The notes: a model not told the origin generated them from the sequence alone. Counted from the first letter of the stretch, positions 24,396 to 34,556 are shown. The stretch: DNA of 64,000 nt from Trinickia acidisoli (GCF_017315725.1 NZ_JAFLRG010000001.1:62001-126000); one strand, 5' to 3'. A program made the numbers and translations.

Positions 24396-25595
24396 ATGGC
24401 ATCGAAGATCTTGTCCGTTTTCGGCACGCGCCCCGAGGCGATTAAGATGGCGCCCGTCGTCAAGGCGCTCGAAGACACGCCCGGCATCGAATCGATCGTG
24501 TGCGTGAGCGGTCAACACCGGTCGATGCTCGAGCAAGTGCTGGAGCTGTTCGATATCCGGCCGCGGTACGACCTCGCATTGATGACGGCCAATCAAACGC
24601 TGAACGGTCTCGCGTCGCGGCTGATCTTCTCGTTCGACGACGTGCTCGCGCAAGAGCGCCCCGATTACGTGCTCGTCCACGGCGATACGACGACGGCCTG
24701 CGCCGCGGCGCTGGCCGCGTTTCATCGGCGCGTTCCCATTGCTCACGTCGAAGCGGGTCTACGGACGGGCGATTTGACGAGCCCGTGGCCGGAGGAGATG
24801 AATCGCCGCATCGTCGATGCGATCAGCGACCTCATGTTCGCGCCCACGCAAAGCGCGAAGGCCAATCTCGCGGCCGAGTCGCTGCAGGGTCGTATCGTCG
24901 TGACCGGCAATACCGTCATCGACGCGCTCTACGCGACGACGGCGTGTATCGATGCCGATGCATCGTTGCGCGCCAAGCTCGATGCCCGGCTGCCCGCACT
25001 CGACGACGCAAAACCGATCGTGCTCGTGACGGGCCATCGCAGGGAGAGCTTCGGCGAAGGCTTCGCCGCGATCTGCGCGGCGCTCGACGAGCTCGCACGC
25101 AGCGGCGATGCGCAGATCGTCTATCCCGTCCACCTGAATCCGAACGTGCGCGCGCCCGCGCGCGCTCGCATCGGCGCTACGCCCGGCGTGCATCTGATCG
25201 AACCGCTCGACTATCTCGGCTTCGTTCGGCTCATGCAACGCGCAACGATCGTGTTGACCGATTCGGGCGGTGTCCAAGAGGAGGCGCCTGCACTCGGCAA
25301 GCCCGTGCTCGTCATGCGCGACGTCACCGAACGACCGGAAGCGCTCGAGGCCGGCGCCGTGCGGCTCGTCGGCACCCGCACCGATGCGATCGTCGAAGGC
25401 GTGCGCGCGCTGCTCGCCGAGCGCCGCGCAGGCGTTGCTGCGCGCGCACCGATCAGCCCCTACGGCGACGGTCGCGCGGCGCAGCGCATCGTCGCCGCGA
25501 TCGTCGGCCGGCCGTTCGACGAGTTTGCCGGCATCGCGCGGCAGAGCGAGCGCTCGATATCGACCCAGGTGGCCGAGGCCGCCGCGCCGATCTAA
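24396..25595 (+). CDS. wecB: UDP-N-acetylglucosamine 2-epimerase (non-hydrolysing)
   Basis: The 399-residue protein converts UDP-GlcNAc to UDP-ManNAc. All family landmarks are present: FGTRPEAIKMAPVV at the N-terminus, VSGQHRSML, VHGDTTTACAAALAA, IAHVEAGLRTGDL, VTGHRRESFG and DSGGVQEEAPALGKPVLVMR with the catalytic/UDP-binding residues. It is the first gene of a long operon, so its product supplies ManNAc for the polymer made by the NfrB-like enzyme. In E. coli WecB is likewise required with NfrA and NfrB for the N4-receptor glycan. The C-terminal ~25 residues are an Ala-rich tail of no clear role. Confidence 0.93.
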   Translation: MASKILSVFGTRPEAIKMAPVVKALEDTPGIESIVCVSGQHRSMLEQVLELFDIRPRYDLALMTANQTLNGLASRLIFSFDDVLAQERPDYVLVHGDTTTACAAALAAFHRRVPIAHVEAGLRTGDLTSPWPEEMNRRIVDAISDLMFAPTQSAKANLAAESLQGRIVVTGNTVIDALYATTACIDADASLRAKLDARLPALDDAKPIVLVTGHRRESFGEGFAAICAALDELARSGDAQIVYPVHLNPNVRAPARARIGATPGVHLIEPLDYLGFVRLMQRATIVLTDSGGVQEEAPALGKPVLVMRDVTERPEALEAGAVRLVGTRTDAIVEGVRALLAERRAGVAARAPISPYGDGRAAQRIVAAIVGRPFDEFAGIARQSERSISTQVAEAAAPI

Positions 25596-25674
25596 CGACA
25601 AGCCGCGGCGTACGCGTCTTTCAGCGACCGCCAGCCATTCTTTCAACTTCGCGTATTCAACTTGGTAGACCGTG

Positions 25675-27906
25675 ATGCTCGTTCCCTCCACGCGCGCTGT
25701 CGCGCGCCTTCGATTCGCTCTGTGCGCCGCGCCCGTCTTGCTGCTCGCCCATCATGTGCACGCCGTCGCGGCCGACACTGCCGCGGGCGGTATGGCTGAT
25801 GTCTTCGCGCACCTGGGCGAGCACCGGATGATTACGCGCAGCGTATCGCTCGCCGATCTCGGCATCCGCGACCCGCTCGTGCTGTCCGCGCCCGACGCGC
25901 GCCAGGAACTGTATGTGCCGGTGCCCGCGAGCCTGCCGATCGCCGGCGCGACGCTGCAAATCGACGGCGCCTATCTGCATGCCGACGGCGGTCGCGAGAC
26001 GATGCTCGTGTCGCTCGACGGCGCACCCGTGCTCGCGCGCGGCTTCGGGGAGCCGCAGGGCGACGCCCAAGCGAGCGTCGGCGTGGACGGATCGCCGCGC
26101 GCAAGCGGCTTCGTGCGGGTAGGGCTGCAATGGTCGTCGGTCATCGACGATCGGCGTTGCACCGATCAGACGGCCATCGGCAACGTGCTGCGCGTCGCAC
26201 CGAGTTCGCGGCTGACATATCGCTTCGATTCGGGCGCCGTCACCGACGTGCCCACCGCATGGAGCGCGTTGCCGGCCGCGCCCGTGATTGCGATCTCGGG
26301 GACGCGCATCGGCGAGCCGGCCTTCGACACGGCTTGGCGCCTTCACACGCTGATGGAGCGCGAGGGGCGGCGGCCGATCGTGCGCACCTGGCCGAAGGTC
26401 GGCGATACGATCGCAGTCGATGCAGCCGACGTGCCCGCCGCGCTGCGCAACGTGCCCGCATTCGCGGCGCTCGCCGGCAGCGGCAGCGTCACGCTTGCCG
26501 ACGAGGCACAGGTGGGGGCGTCGTTGGTCCTCGCATCGACGGCGCCGTCGAGCGCTTTCGCGCCGGACGTCGTCGTCGCCGACGATGCGTTGCGCCAGCA
26601 AGCGAACACCGCGCTCGATGCGCTGCGCCTGCAGATCGACGCAGTCTCGCCCGCTGGCGCGGCGGCCTTCGACGCGTGGCGCGCACGCACTTACGCACCG
26701 ATCACGAGCCCGCTGGCAGCGGGCGAGGTGCGCATCGCGCATTTGCCGGGGGAAACGGCGATCGTCGTCGGCGACCGCGTGGCCGCGCAAGCGCTCGCGC
26801 GCGACTGGCGGCCGATCGGGGTCGCCGAGCGTTACGTCGTGCACCGATTCGACGATGCCTCGGGCGCCGATGTCGACAAGATCGCGTTGTCGGCGCTGGG
26901 CGGCGAGCCGCGTACGCTCGACGTGGTGGGCCGCGCGGTATGGGACGCGGGCTTCGATCTCGCGGCCGTCGCGGCAAACGGCAAGCTACCCGACGAGGTC
27001 GTGCTCGATGTCGCGGCCGCCCCCACGCCGCGGGGCGACGGCAACATCGCATCGATCTATTTCAACGGCGTGCTGATCGGCTCGAAGATGCTCGACGACG
27101 GCGGCAAGCCGCAGCGTATCGCCGCGCACGTGCCGCGTTACGCGCTCGCGCCGACCAACACTTTGCGCGTCGTCTTCCAGCGTCGTCCGGACGGCGACTG
27201 CGAGGCGCGCTCGCAGGGTTACCCAGTCGCGATCCTTCCCACGAGCCATCTGACGCTCGTCCGCACTTCGACCGATGACGACTTCATCGGATTGCTCGCG
27301 CGCTTCGCGACGACGGCGGACGTGGTTGTGCCCGCCGCCTATCTCGACGATGCGACGCACGCGCTGCCTCGCGTGGCTCGCTTGGCCGCGGTGGCCGGCG
27401 TCGCACCGGCGCGGGCGACGCTCTCGGTCGTGCCGAGCGGCGCGGTGGCGGCGCCGAGCGGGTCGTTTCTGGCGATGGACGTCGCGCTGCAAGAGGAGCA
27501 GACGGCGCGCGCGAAGCTGTCCAACGACCGCCTGATGCTCGTCGATGGGGCGGGGCGCGTCTATGCCGATGTATCGGGCCTCTCGAATCTGGCCGTCATC
27601 GACGTGACGCATGCGAACGGGGCTGCGGGAATTGCCTATCGCACGCTCGGGCCGGTGGCGCCGCGCCTGCCCTCCACGCTGCGCCTTGCGCGCGGCGACG
27701 TTGCGCTCGTCGCATCGGACGGCATTGCGCGGTTGTTCGATTCGCGTCATCCGGGCGAGGTCGTGACCGACCACGCGCCTGTCGATCCGTTCGCGCGCCG
27801 CCTGCCGTGGCTGATCGCAACGGGCATCGTCCTCTTGCTGATCGCACTCGTCGCGATCGCCGGTATCCAGCGCCGCCGTCACCGGGCGAAGGGCGACCTG
27901 CAATGA
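25675..27906 (+). CDS. BcsB-like periplasmic polysaccharide synthase subunit
   Basis: The product is 743 residues from the ATG at 25675, with a signal peptide (RLRFALCAAPVLLLAHHVHA). The jelly-roll/flavodoxin-like domains are those of the cellulose synthase regulatory subunit family (BcsB). A single C-terminal helix (LPWLIATGIVLLLIALVAIA) and a basic tail anchor it in the inner membrane. BcsB proteins guide the nascent chain through the periplasm and support the synthase through that C-terminal anchor. Its stop overlaps the NfrB-like start (ATGA), so the two are translationally coupled, as for a synthase and its subunit. E. coli nfrAB has no such gene, so this is an elaborated version. Confidence 0.82.
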   Translation: MLVPSTRAVARLRFALCAAPVLLLAHHVHAVAADTAAGGMADVFAHLGEHRMITRSVSLADLGIRDPLVLSAPDARQELYVPVPASLPIAGATLQIDGAYLHADGGRETMLVSLDGAPVLARGFGEPQGDAQASVGVDGSPRASGFVRVGLQWSSVIDDRRCTDQTAIGNVLRVAPSSRLTYRFDSGAVTDVPTAWSALPAAPVIAISGTRIGEPAFDTAWRLHTLMEREGRRPIVRTWPKVGDTIAVDAADVPAALRNVPAFAALAGSGSVTLADEAQVGASLVLASTAPSSAFAPDVVVADDALRQQANTALDALRLQIDAVSPAGAAAFDAWRARTYAPITSPLAAGEVRIAHLPGETAIVVGDRVAAQALARDWRPIGVAERYVVHRFDDASGADVDKIALSALGGEPRTLDVVGRAVWDAGFDLAAVAANGKLPDEVVLDVAAAPTPRGDGNIASIYFNGVLIGSKMLDDGGKPQRIAAHVPRYALAPTNTLRVVFQRRPDGDCEARSQGYPVAILPTSHLTLVRTSTDDDFIGLLARFATTADVVVPAAYLDDATHALPRVARLAAVAGVAPARATLSVVPSGAVAAPSGSFLAMDVALQEEQTARAKLSNDRLMLVDGAGRVYADVSGLSNLAVIDVTHANGAAGIAYRTLGPVAPRLPSTLRLARGDVALVASDGIARLFDSRHPGEVVTDHAPVDPFARRLPWLIATGIVLLLIALVAIAGIQRRRHRAKGDLQ

Positions 27907-30077
27907 ACCTCGCGGCGTGGACTTGGTACGGCGGCTATGCAATGGGCCGCTATTTCACGGTGCTGGAGTTGCTGGCCGCCGTGGTCGCCGTCGCCATCTT
28001 CGTCTCGAGCCTCGACGATTTGTTCGTCGATCTCTGGTATTGGTCGCGCGAGCTCTATCGGCATTTCACGGTGAAACGACGCCACCGCGCGCTCACGGCG
28101 GCGCAATTGCAGGAGCGCGAGGAACAGCCGCTCGCGATCATGGTGCCAGCTTGGCTCGAGTACGACGTGATCGCTGCGATGCTCGAGGATATGGTGCGCG
28201 TGCTCGACTACCGGCGCTACATCGTTTTCGTCGGCACCTATCGCAACGATGCGCGCACGATCGAGGAGGTCGAACGCATGCGCCGCCGCTATCGGCAACT
28301 GCGTCGCGTCGAGGTGCCGCACGACGGCCCGACCTGCAAGGCCGATTGTCTGAACTGGGTCATTCAAGCGATTTTCAAGCACGAGAGCGAGGCGGGTATC
28401 GAGTTCGCCGGCGTCGTGCTGCACGACAGCGAAGACGTGCTTCATCCGCTCGAACTCAAGTTCTTCAACTACCTATTGCCGCGCAAGGACATGATCCAGC
28501 TTCCCGTCGCCTCGCTCGAGCGGCATTGGTTCGAGCTCGTGGCGGGCACCTACATGGACGAATTCGCCGAGTGGCATGCGAAAGACCTCGTCGTACGCGA
28601 AAGCTTGGCCGGCGCCGTGCCGTCGGCCGGCGTCGGCACGTGCTTCTCCCGGCGCGCGCTGCTCGCGCTGATCGCACAGACGAACAATCAGCCGTTCAAT
28701 ACCGAGAGCCTGACCGAGGACTACGACGTCGGCGCGCGGCTGGCCAAGCTCGGCATGCAGTCGATCTTCGCGCGCTTTCCCGTCACGTTCGCGGCGCGCC
28801 GCAAGACGTGGTTCGGCTTCGGTCCCGTGCGCGAATTCACGCTGACGATGCCGCTTTGCGTACGCGAATTCTTTCCCGACACGCTGCGCACGTCCTACCG
28901 GCAGCGCGCGCGCTGGACGCTCGGCATCGGGCTGCAAGGGTGGCGGCAGACGGGCTTTTCCGGCTCGCTCGCCAATCGCTACCTGCTGCTGCGCGATCGC
29001 AAGGGAACGGTCACGGCCATCGTCGGCATGGTGGCGTATGGGCTCGTCGTCCAGTTTCTATTGTTCGCGTTGGCCGAAGGGCTCGGCATTGCGCCGCCTT
29101 TCGCCGCGTCGCCGCTCGCCGATGCGACTTGGTTTCGCACGCTGCTTTGGATCAATGCCGTTGCGCTGATGCTGCGCACGTTGCAACGGATGTACTTCGT
29201 CACACGTCTGTACGGGTGGGAGCACGGCGTGTTGTCGGCGCCGCGCATGATCGTCGGGAACTTCATCAACTTTCTGGCCGTGATGCGCGCGTGGCGGCTC
29301 TTTCTCGTGCACGCCGTCACGGGCAAGCGGCTCGCCTGGGACAAGACGATGCACGATTTTCCATCGGCCGATGGGCTGCAGGAGCGACGGCAGCGGCTTG
29401 GCGAACTGTTGATCTCGTGGCAGGCGATCGACGCCGGCCAGCTTCAAAGCGCGCTCGACGAAGCGCATGCGCGTGAGGCGCCGCTTGGGCGCGTGCTGAT
29501 GGCCAAGGGCTGGCTCGACGACGAGACGCTCGCGGAAGCGATCGCTTTCCAGAGCGATCTCGGGCGCGGCGTGCTCGATGGCGTGGCGCTCGAACGGCAT
29601 CGTGCGCAGTTGCCGCTCGATACGATCGTCCGTTATCGCATCTTGCCGCAAGGCATCGATGCGCAAGGCCATGCCGTCGTGCTGACGGCGAGTCCGCTCG
29701 GCGATGCGTTGATGGCTCAGATCGAGGCCCAGCTTGGCCGAGCCGTCGAGCAGAGAATCGTGCGCGAAGGGGAGATTGCATTCGGGCTGCGGTATTTGCG
29801 CGGCGTGACGAATGCCGGAGTGGAGGAGCGCGCACGCGACGATCGCCAGGCCGGACCGAGACGTGCGACGAGCGTGCCGCTTATCGGCGACTTGCTCATC
29901 GAGCGCGGCTACGTGCGCCGGCAAGCGTTCGAAGCCGCGCTGACCGATTACCTGCCCGATCGGCACGGCCGCATCGGCGATTTCATGGTCGCGCGCGGTG
30001 TCGTTTCGCGTGAGGCGATCGAGCGCGTCATCGAAGAACAGCGTCGTGCGAGCGGACCCGCGGGAGTGATGGTATGA
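27903..30077 (+). CDS. nfrB: NfrB-like glycosyltransferase with MshEN domain
   Basis: The product is 724 residues. N-terminal membrane helices precede a GT2-type synthase domain with VLHDSEDVLHP (substrate DxD-type motif, ~residue 175), TEDYDVGARL (catalytic acid, ~269) and YRQRARWTLGIGLQGW (Q/RxxRW, ~333). More membrane helices follow. From ~480 it carries a MshEN-type domain (LGELLISWQAIDAGQLQSAL, LGRVLMAKGWLDDETLAEAI) and a second half-unit near the end (IGDLLIERGYVRRQAFEAAL). MshEN domains bind c-di-GMP, and E. coli NfrB is activated this way. This is the probable polymerase and secretion channel of the inner membrane. Confidence 0.88.
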   Translation: MNLAAWTWYGGYAMGRYFTVLELLAAVVAVAIFVSSLDDLFVDLWYWSRELYRHFTVKRRHRALTAAQLQEREEQPLAIMVPAWLEYDVIAAMLEDMVRVLDYRRYIVFVGTYRNDARTIEEVERMRRRYRQLRRVEVPHDGPTCKADCLNWVIQAIFKHESEAGIEFAGVVLHDSEDVLHPLELKFFNYLLPRKDMIQLPVASLERHWFELVAGTYMDEFAEWHAKDLVVRESLAGAVPSAGVGTCFSRRALLALIAQTNNQPFNTESLTEDYDVGARLAKLGMQSIFARFPVTFAARRKTWFGFGPVREFTLTMPLCVREFFPDTLRTSYRQRARWTLGIGLQGWRQTGFSGSLANRYLLLRDRKGTVTAIVGMVAYGLVVQFLLFALAEGLGIAPPFAASPLADATWFRTLLWINAVALMLRTLQRMYFVTRLYGWEHGVLSAPRMIVGNFINFLAVMRAWRLFLVHAVTGKRLAWDKTMHDFPSADGLQERRQRLGELLISWQAIDAGQLQSALDEAHAREAPLGRVLMAKGWLDDETLAEAIAFQSDLGRGVLDGVALERHRAQLPLDTIVRYRILPQGIDAQGHAVVLTASPLGDALMAQIEAQLGRAVEQRIVREGEIAFGLRYLRGVTNAGVEERARDDRQAGPRRATSVPLIGDLLIERGYVRRQAFEAALTDYLPDRHGRIGDFMVARGVVSREAIERVIEEQRRASGPAGVMV

Positions 30078-32635
30078 GCGGCCCGATGCGTTTTCGTGCA
30101 GAGCGTTCGGCGCACAGGGTACCGGCGTGCGTGATGCCGCTGATGCCGCCGGTCCGCCTCATGGTTCGGGCTTGCGTGGCGTGCATCGCATTCGCGCAGG
30201 GTACCGCGCACGCGAGCGAGAGCATCGTTGCGCCGCCGCTGGGCGGCGCGGCTTACCGCGTGGCCGAGCAGGCCTACGCCGACTACGGGCGCCATGACTA
30301 CGCGCAGGCCGTCGCGCTCGCGCGCGAGGCGATTCGGCAGCGGCCCGACGTGCTCGAGTTGCGCCTCTTGCTGGCCAATGCGCTCGCGGCGCAGCATCGT
30401 TATGAGGCGGCGAGCCGAGCGCTCGGCGACGCGATCGGCACGTTCGGGCCACTGCGCCCGCTCGTGAAGCGCCGCGCTAAGATCGACGCGGTAGCTGCGG
30501 CGAGCGCGAAGCTGGCGCGCGCGGCCGTCGCTCCGCCTGCGCCGAGCGATGCGTTGACGGGCGAGGCGTTCGAGACGGCGCAACGCGCCTATCGTGCCTA
30601 TGCCGATAAGCACTACGCGGACGCGGCGCAAGACGTCCAGCGCGCGATCGCGCTCAGGCCCGACGTGCTGCGCTTGCGTCTGCTGCTGATCGACGCGGCG
30701 AATGCAGCCGGCAACGACCTGCTTGCCTGGCAGGCCGACGTCGAGGCCGTTAGCCGATTCGGCGATAGCGACGATCTCAGGCTGCGGCGCACGTTCATCG
30801 GCAACGGCCTCGCGCCGACAGCGTCGAAGCAGGCGTTTGCCGCACGCCAGGCCGGCGACTTGAACGCTGCGATCGCGGCTGGGCGAGACGCTGTCGCCTA
30901 CGCGCCCGACAACGCCGACTACCGCGTCGCGCTGTTCGATGCGTTGATCGCCGCCGGCGATTGGCCCGGGCTCGAGGCCGCGGCGAGCGATGCGATCGCC
31001 TACGACGACACGGAGGTCATGCCGTTCGTGTTTCGTGCTTATGCACGCGCGGCGCAGCAGCGCGTCGCGCAGGCCGATGCCGATCTCGACGTCGTATTCC
31101 GCGATCACGACGAGACCCGGGCCACGCTGAACAGTGCCCGTTCGATCGCAGCCGACATTTGGATGGCGCAGGGTCGTGCCCAGCATGCCGAGGAACGGCT
31201 CGCCGCGCTGCGGCCGACGGGGGACGATAGCGACGCGCTCATCCTCGAGCGGTTGAGCCGTGCGCGCCGGCTACTCGCAGCGGTGCCGCATGAGGCCGCG
31301 CAACATGCGACGCCTGCGCCCACGCCCACGCCCACGTTGGCGTCAAAGCGGCCGATCGTCGATTGCAAGGACGATCCCGACTTCGGCGAAAGTTGCGATG
31401 TCTGGCCGGCCGATCCGGGCTATGCGGCGGCGAGCGCGCTCGAACTCGCGAGCGAGCGCGGCGACAAGCAGGCCGCCGTGCGCTATGCGCGCGAAGCGGT
31501 CGCGGCGACGCCCGATAGCGCACGGCATCGGGTCGAGTTGATCGATGCGCTCGACGATGCGGGGCAGACACGCGAGGCGGCCGCCGCGGCACGCGCGCTG
31601 ATCGCCGACGGCTTGCTCGATTCGCTGTCGCCGCTCGACGCGGGCTACGTGGCGCTGCGAGCCGGCGACAACGCGCGCGCGCTCGCGGCGTTTAGGCGCG
31701 CCGATGCACAAGGCAAGCTGCCGGCGTCGACGTTGGCCGACGTGGGCTACGCGGCGGCGTCCGACGATCGCGATGCCGATTCGGCGCGCTACTTCGAACG
31801 CGCGATCGACAAGCTCGCGGCCGATGATCAACGCACCCTGCACGGCCCGGCGAAAGGGGCGGCCGCTCAGGAACTCGAGGATTTGCGTGCCGCGCATTCG
31901 GAGGCCACGCGCCGATGGGGCTTCGACGTATCGCTCGACTATCGCGGCGCCGGCCTGCAATCGGGTTTCGCGACGGCGCCGCAGGCGACGATGAGCAATG
32001 GCTGGGAAGCGGGGGCCGAGGTTTATTGGCGTCCGTTCGGCAGTCTTGGCGATCGGATGCTCGAACTCTATATGCGCGGCTACGAGAGCTTCGGGGTGGC
32101 CGGCGGCGAACCGACGGGGGCAAGTTCGCTCGAAACCGCGTTCGGCGTGCGCGCCAAGCCGTTGGCGGACATCGACGCGATCGTCGCTTTCGAGCGCCTC
32201 GTCCCGATCGGCTCGCAGGCGCAAGGCGATTGGCTCGCACGGCTGGCCTACTCGGGCGGCATCGGCACTGAGCGGCGCGTCGACGTGCCGTCCTGGTGGA
32301 CGTTGTCGACTTACGCCGAGGGCGGTCATTACATCGTCCATCCATCCAATTACGCAACCGCCGTCGTCGAAGCCGGGCGCACGTATCGGCTCGATCGCAT
32401 CAGTCCGCGCGTCACGCTGTTTCCGTATGCCGTCTTCGGCGCCGATTACGACACGACCGTCGATCGCAGCGTGCCGATCGGCGCCGGCGTGGGCGCGACC
32501 GCCAGCTACGCGTTTCGCGACGGCCGCTACGACACGCTGCGCTCGTCCGTCGAACTCTCGCTTCAGTACCGGTGGAAGATTGCGGGCGACGACCGTGCGC
32601 GCGGCGTGTTCTTCGGTGCGTTGTTTTCTTACTGA
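30074..32635 (+). CDS. nfrA: NfrA-like TPR/outer-membrane export protein
   Basis: The product is 853 residues, and the ATG overlaps the NfrB stop. After a probable signal segment (VRACVACIAFAQGTAHA) come TPR-like helical repeats (LAREAIRQRPDVLELRLLLA; VQRAIALRPDVLRLRLLLID) to ~residue 620. A C-terminal ~230-residue beta-rich domain begins RWGFDVSLDYRGAG and ends RGVFFGALFSY, with the terminal aromatic expected of outer-membrane barrels. That matches the N4 adsorption protein A C-terminal domain. It should export the glycan across the outer membrane and could serve as a phage receptor. It is somewhat shorter than E. coli NfrA (~990). Confidence 0.85.
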   Translation: MSGPMRFRAERSAHRVPACVMPLMPPVRLMVRACVACIAFAQGTAHASESIVAPPLGGAAYRVAEQAYADYGRHDYAQAVALAREAIRQRPDVLELRLLLANALAAQHRYEAASRALGDAIGTFGPLRPLVKRRAKIDAVAAASAKLARAAVAPPAPSDALTGEAFETAQRAYRAYADKHYADAAQDVQRAIALRPDVLRLRLLLIDAANAAGNDLLAWQADVEAVSRFGDSDDLRLRRTFIGNGLAPTASKQAFAARQAGDLNAAIAAGRDAVAYAPDNADYRVALFDALIAAGDWPGLEAAASDAIAYDDTEVMPFVFRAYARAAQQRVAQADADLDVVFRDHDETRATLNSARSIAADIWMAQGRAQHAEERLAALRPTGDDSDALILERLSRARRLLAAVPHEAAQHATPAPTPTPTLASKRPIVDCKDDPDFGESCDVWPADPGYAAASALELASERGDKQAAVRYAREAVAATPDSARHRVELIDALDDAGQTREAAAAARALIADGLLDSLSPLDAGYVALRAGDNARALAAFRRADAQGKLPASTLADVGYAAASDDRDADSARYFERAIDKLAADDQRTLHGPAKGAAAQELEDLRAAHSEATRRWGFDVSLDYRGAGLQSGFATAPQATMSNGWEAGAEVYWRPFGSLGDRMLELYMRGYESFGVAGGEPTGASSLETAFGVRAKPLADIDAIVAFERLVPIGSQAQGDWLARLAYSGGIGTERRVDVPSWWTLSTYAEGGHYIVHPSNYATAVVEAGRTYRLDRISPRVTLFPYAVFGADYDTTVDRSVPIGAGVGATASYAFRDGRYDTLRSSVELSLQYRWKIAGDDRARGVFFGALFSY

Positions 32636-32682
32636 CGGCCGCCGCATTCGACTCTAGTCCAGCACTCGAACCGATCCGAACG

Positions 32683-33438
32683 ATGATGAAACGAACCCTA
32701 CGCTCAGAACCGACCACACGCGCCACGTGCGCCTCGCTTCGCCGCGCGCTGGCGCTCGTGCTCGCTCTGGCGGCCGTGCCCGCCGTAGCGGATACCGCCG
32801 CCGGCGACGTCGCGCGCTTGTATGGTCCCCAGCCGCCGGCCGACGCCACGTACTTGCGCGTCGTCAATCTTTCGACGCGCACGGCGAAGGTCTCGCTGCC
32901 AAGCGGTACGCCTTTGCTCGAACTGCCTTCAGGCGCGGCGACGCGCCTGGATGTCGTGCGGCCCGGCACGCCGTTGCGTGTGACGGTGGATGCGTCCGTT
33001 CCGAGGGGGCCAGCGGGCGGGGCGAAGGTGGCGAGCACCGCGACGGCGGGCCAGACGATCACGGTGGCGATCGCGCACGACGACGCGAGCGGCTGGCATG
33101 CGACTTCGATCGCCGCGCCGGCTGCGGGAGCGGACGCGCTGCGGGCGCAACTGCGGCTGTTCAATTTCGCGGACGGATGCGACGGTAAGGTCGTCCTCTC
33201 GGGCAGCCCCGCATCGGCAGTCTTCGCGCACGTCGCGCCCGGCGATGCGGCATCGCGCTCGGTCAATCCCGTCACCGCGACGCTCGTGGCTGTGTGCGGC
33301 AAGGCCGTATCGCCGCCGTTCGCGTTGCCCAGGCTCGCGGCGGGCCAGAGCTACAGCTTGTTTCTGTCGGGCTCCGCCGCGCAACCGCTGCTGAGCGGCG
33401 CGCCCGACGCGCTCGCATGGCCTGGGCGCGAGCCTTGA
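32683..33438 (+). CDS. AlgF-like periplasmic acetylation protein
   Basis: The product is 251 residues from the ATG pair at 32683/32686, with a signal peptide ending VPAVADTA. The mature start ARLYGPQPPADATYLRVVNL is close to AlgF (LYDPAPPxxAxFVRVxN), and two later domains repeat a similar beta pattern (LRAQLRLFNFADGCDGKVVL). AlgF works with AlgI, AlgJ and AlgX in alginate O-acetylation, possibly bridging the membrane acyltransferase and the periplasmic transferases. Its presence ahead of AlgX/AlgJ-like and AlgI-like genes supports that assignment here. Longer in-frame starts upstream lie within nfrA and are rejected. Confidence 0.75.
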   Translation: MMKRTLRSEPTTRATCASLRRALALVLALAAVPAVADTAAGDVARLYGPQPPADATYLRVVNLSTRTAKVSLPSGTPLLELPSGAATRLDVVRPGTPLRVTVDASVPRGPAGGAKVASTATAGQTITVAIAHDDASGWHATSIAAPAAGADALRAQLRLFNFADGCDGKVVLSGSPASAVFAHVAPGDAASRSVNPVTATLVAVCGKAVSPPFALPRLAAGQSYSLFLSGSAAQPLLSGAPDALAWPGREP

Positions 33439-33536
33439 GCAGACTTTCGGCGGCGCCCACGCGTTGTCGAATTGCTCCGCGACGCTCGAGTGCAACCGCA
33501 ACCGCACCGTAACGCTTTCTACCGACTACATTAGCG

Positions 33537-34556
33537 ATGCAACCGATTCTTTCTTCTCCCGATGCAGGCACCGTCGCCGCTCCGCGCCGCCGCCGCTTGC
33601 TGCTCGCGTTGGCGGCCGCACCCTTCGCAGGCGCCTTGTCCTTCTTGCCTTGCGCGGCCCGAGCGGCGCAGCAAGCCGTGATCGAGGGCCGCGACCGGTG
33701 GCTGTTTCCGGCCTGGGAAAGCTACGTCGACGACGATACGTCCGCGTGCTTGAAGGTAGTGGATCTGATCGGCGTCGCGGCCGGCAAGCTGGCGGCGCAC
33801 GGCATTCGCTGCACGATCGTCGTCGCGCCGTTGAAGGCGCGTGCCGCCGCCGGCGAGCTACCCGACGGCGCCTCGCTTTCGCCGGCGGTCGCGCAGCGCT
33901 ACGCGGCGATGCTCGCGCACGGCAAGCAAGCCGGGCTCGATTTCGTCGATGCCGCCGCGGCGCTCGCGAACGTCGACACGAGCCAAGACAGCACCTACAT
34001 TCGCGCCGACTACCACTGGTCGGCCCATACGGCCGAGGCGGTCGCCGACGCGACGGCCGAGCATCTTTCGGCCACCGGCGCGTTGCGCGGCGAAACGACC
34101 GAGCCGCCGGCGCTCGGCGATTGGACCGAGTCGATGGACTACGGCGATCTGGCCACCTTGCTGCCGCCCGCGCGCAAGCGCGAGATCGGCAAGGACCGTT
34201 TCATCGTGCGCGAAGCGCCGGGCGACGGCGGTTTGCTGGCCGATGCGGCGCCTGTCGTGCAGGTGGTCGGCAACAGCATGGTCCAGCCTTACCTCGGCTT
34301 CCCGCAGCGGCTCGCGCATACGCTCGCGCGTCCGGTCGGATTGAAGTGGACGTTCGGCGATACGGGACCGTGGAAGACGTTGCTCGATTACCTCGAGTCG
34401 CCGGCATTCGCCAAGCAAAAGCCGCAGGCCCTCGTGTGGCAGTTCAACGAAGGGCAAATGGCGTATGGCCCCGATGCATCGGGGCAGTGGGACGCCGCGT
34501 CGATCATCGCCGAGGCCCCGTGGCTCGATCGGCTCGAGAAGGCGCTCGCGCAATGA
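33537..34556 (+). CDS. AlgX/AlgJ-like SGNH acyltransferase (first copy)
   Basis: This 339-residue exported protein has a signal region RRRRLLLALAAAPFAGALSF. The fold is of the SGNH hydrolase-like AlgX/AlgJ family. GRDRWLFPAWESYVDD is the usual start, ADYHWSAHTAEAV (~157) holds the Asp and His of the triad, and VVGNSMVQPY (~244) holds the serine. The serine motif is GNS instead of the usual GDS. The protein should take an acyl group from the AlgI-like membrane enzyme and place it on the polymer. About 100 non-coding bases separate it from algF. Unlike full AlgX it lacks a carbohydrate-binding module. Confidence 0.78.
   Translation: MQPILSSPDAGTVAAPRRRRLLLALAAAPFAGALSFLPCAARAAQQAVIEGRDRWLFPAWESYVDDDTSACLKVVDLIGVAAGKLAAHGIRCTIVVAPLKARAAAGELPDGASLSPAVAQRYAAMLAHGKQAGLDFVDAAAALANVDTSQDSTYIRADYHWSAHTAEAVADATAEHLSATGALRGETTEPPALGDWTESMDYGDLATLLPPARKREIGKDRFIVREAPGDGGLLADAAPVVQVVGNSMVQPYLGFPQRLAHTLARPVGLKWTFGDTGPWKTLLDYLESPAFAKQKPQALVWQFNEGQMAYGPDASGQWDAASIIAEAPWLDRLEKALAQ

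Noticed and set aside
24500..25675. 391-codon open frame within wecB
   Set aside because: It overlaps wecB in another frame and is extremely Arg-rich without motifs.
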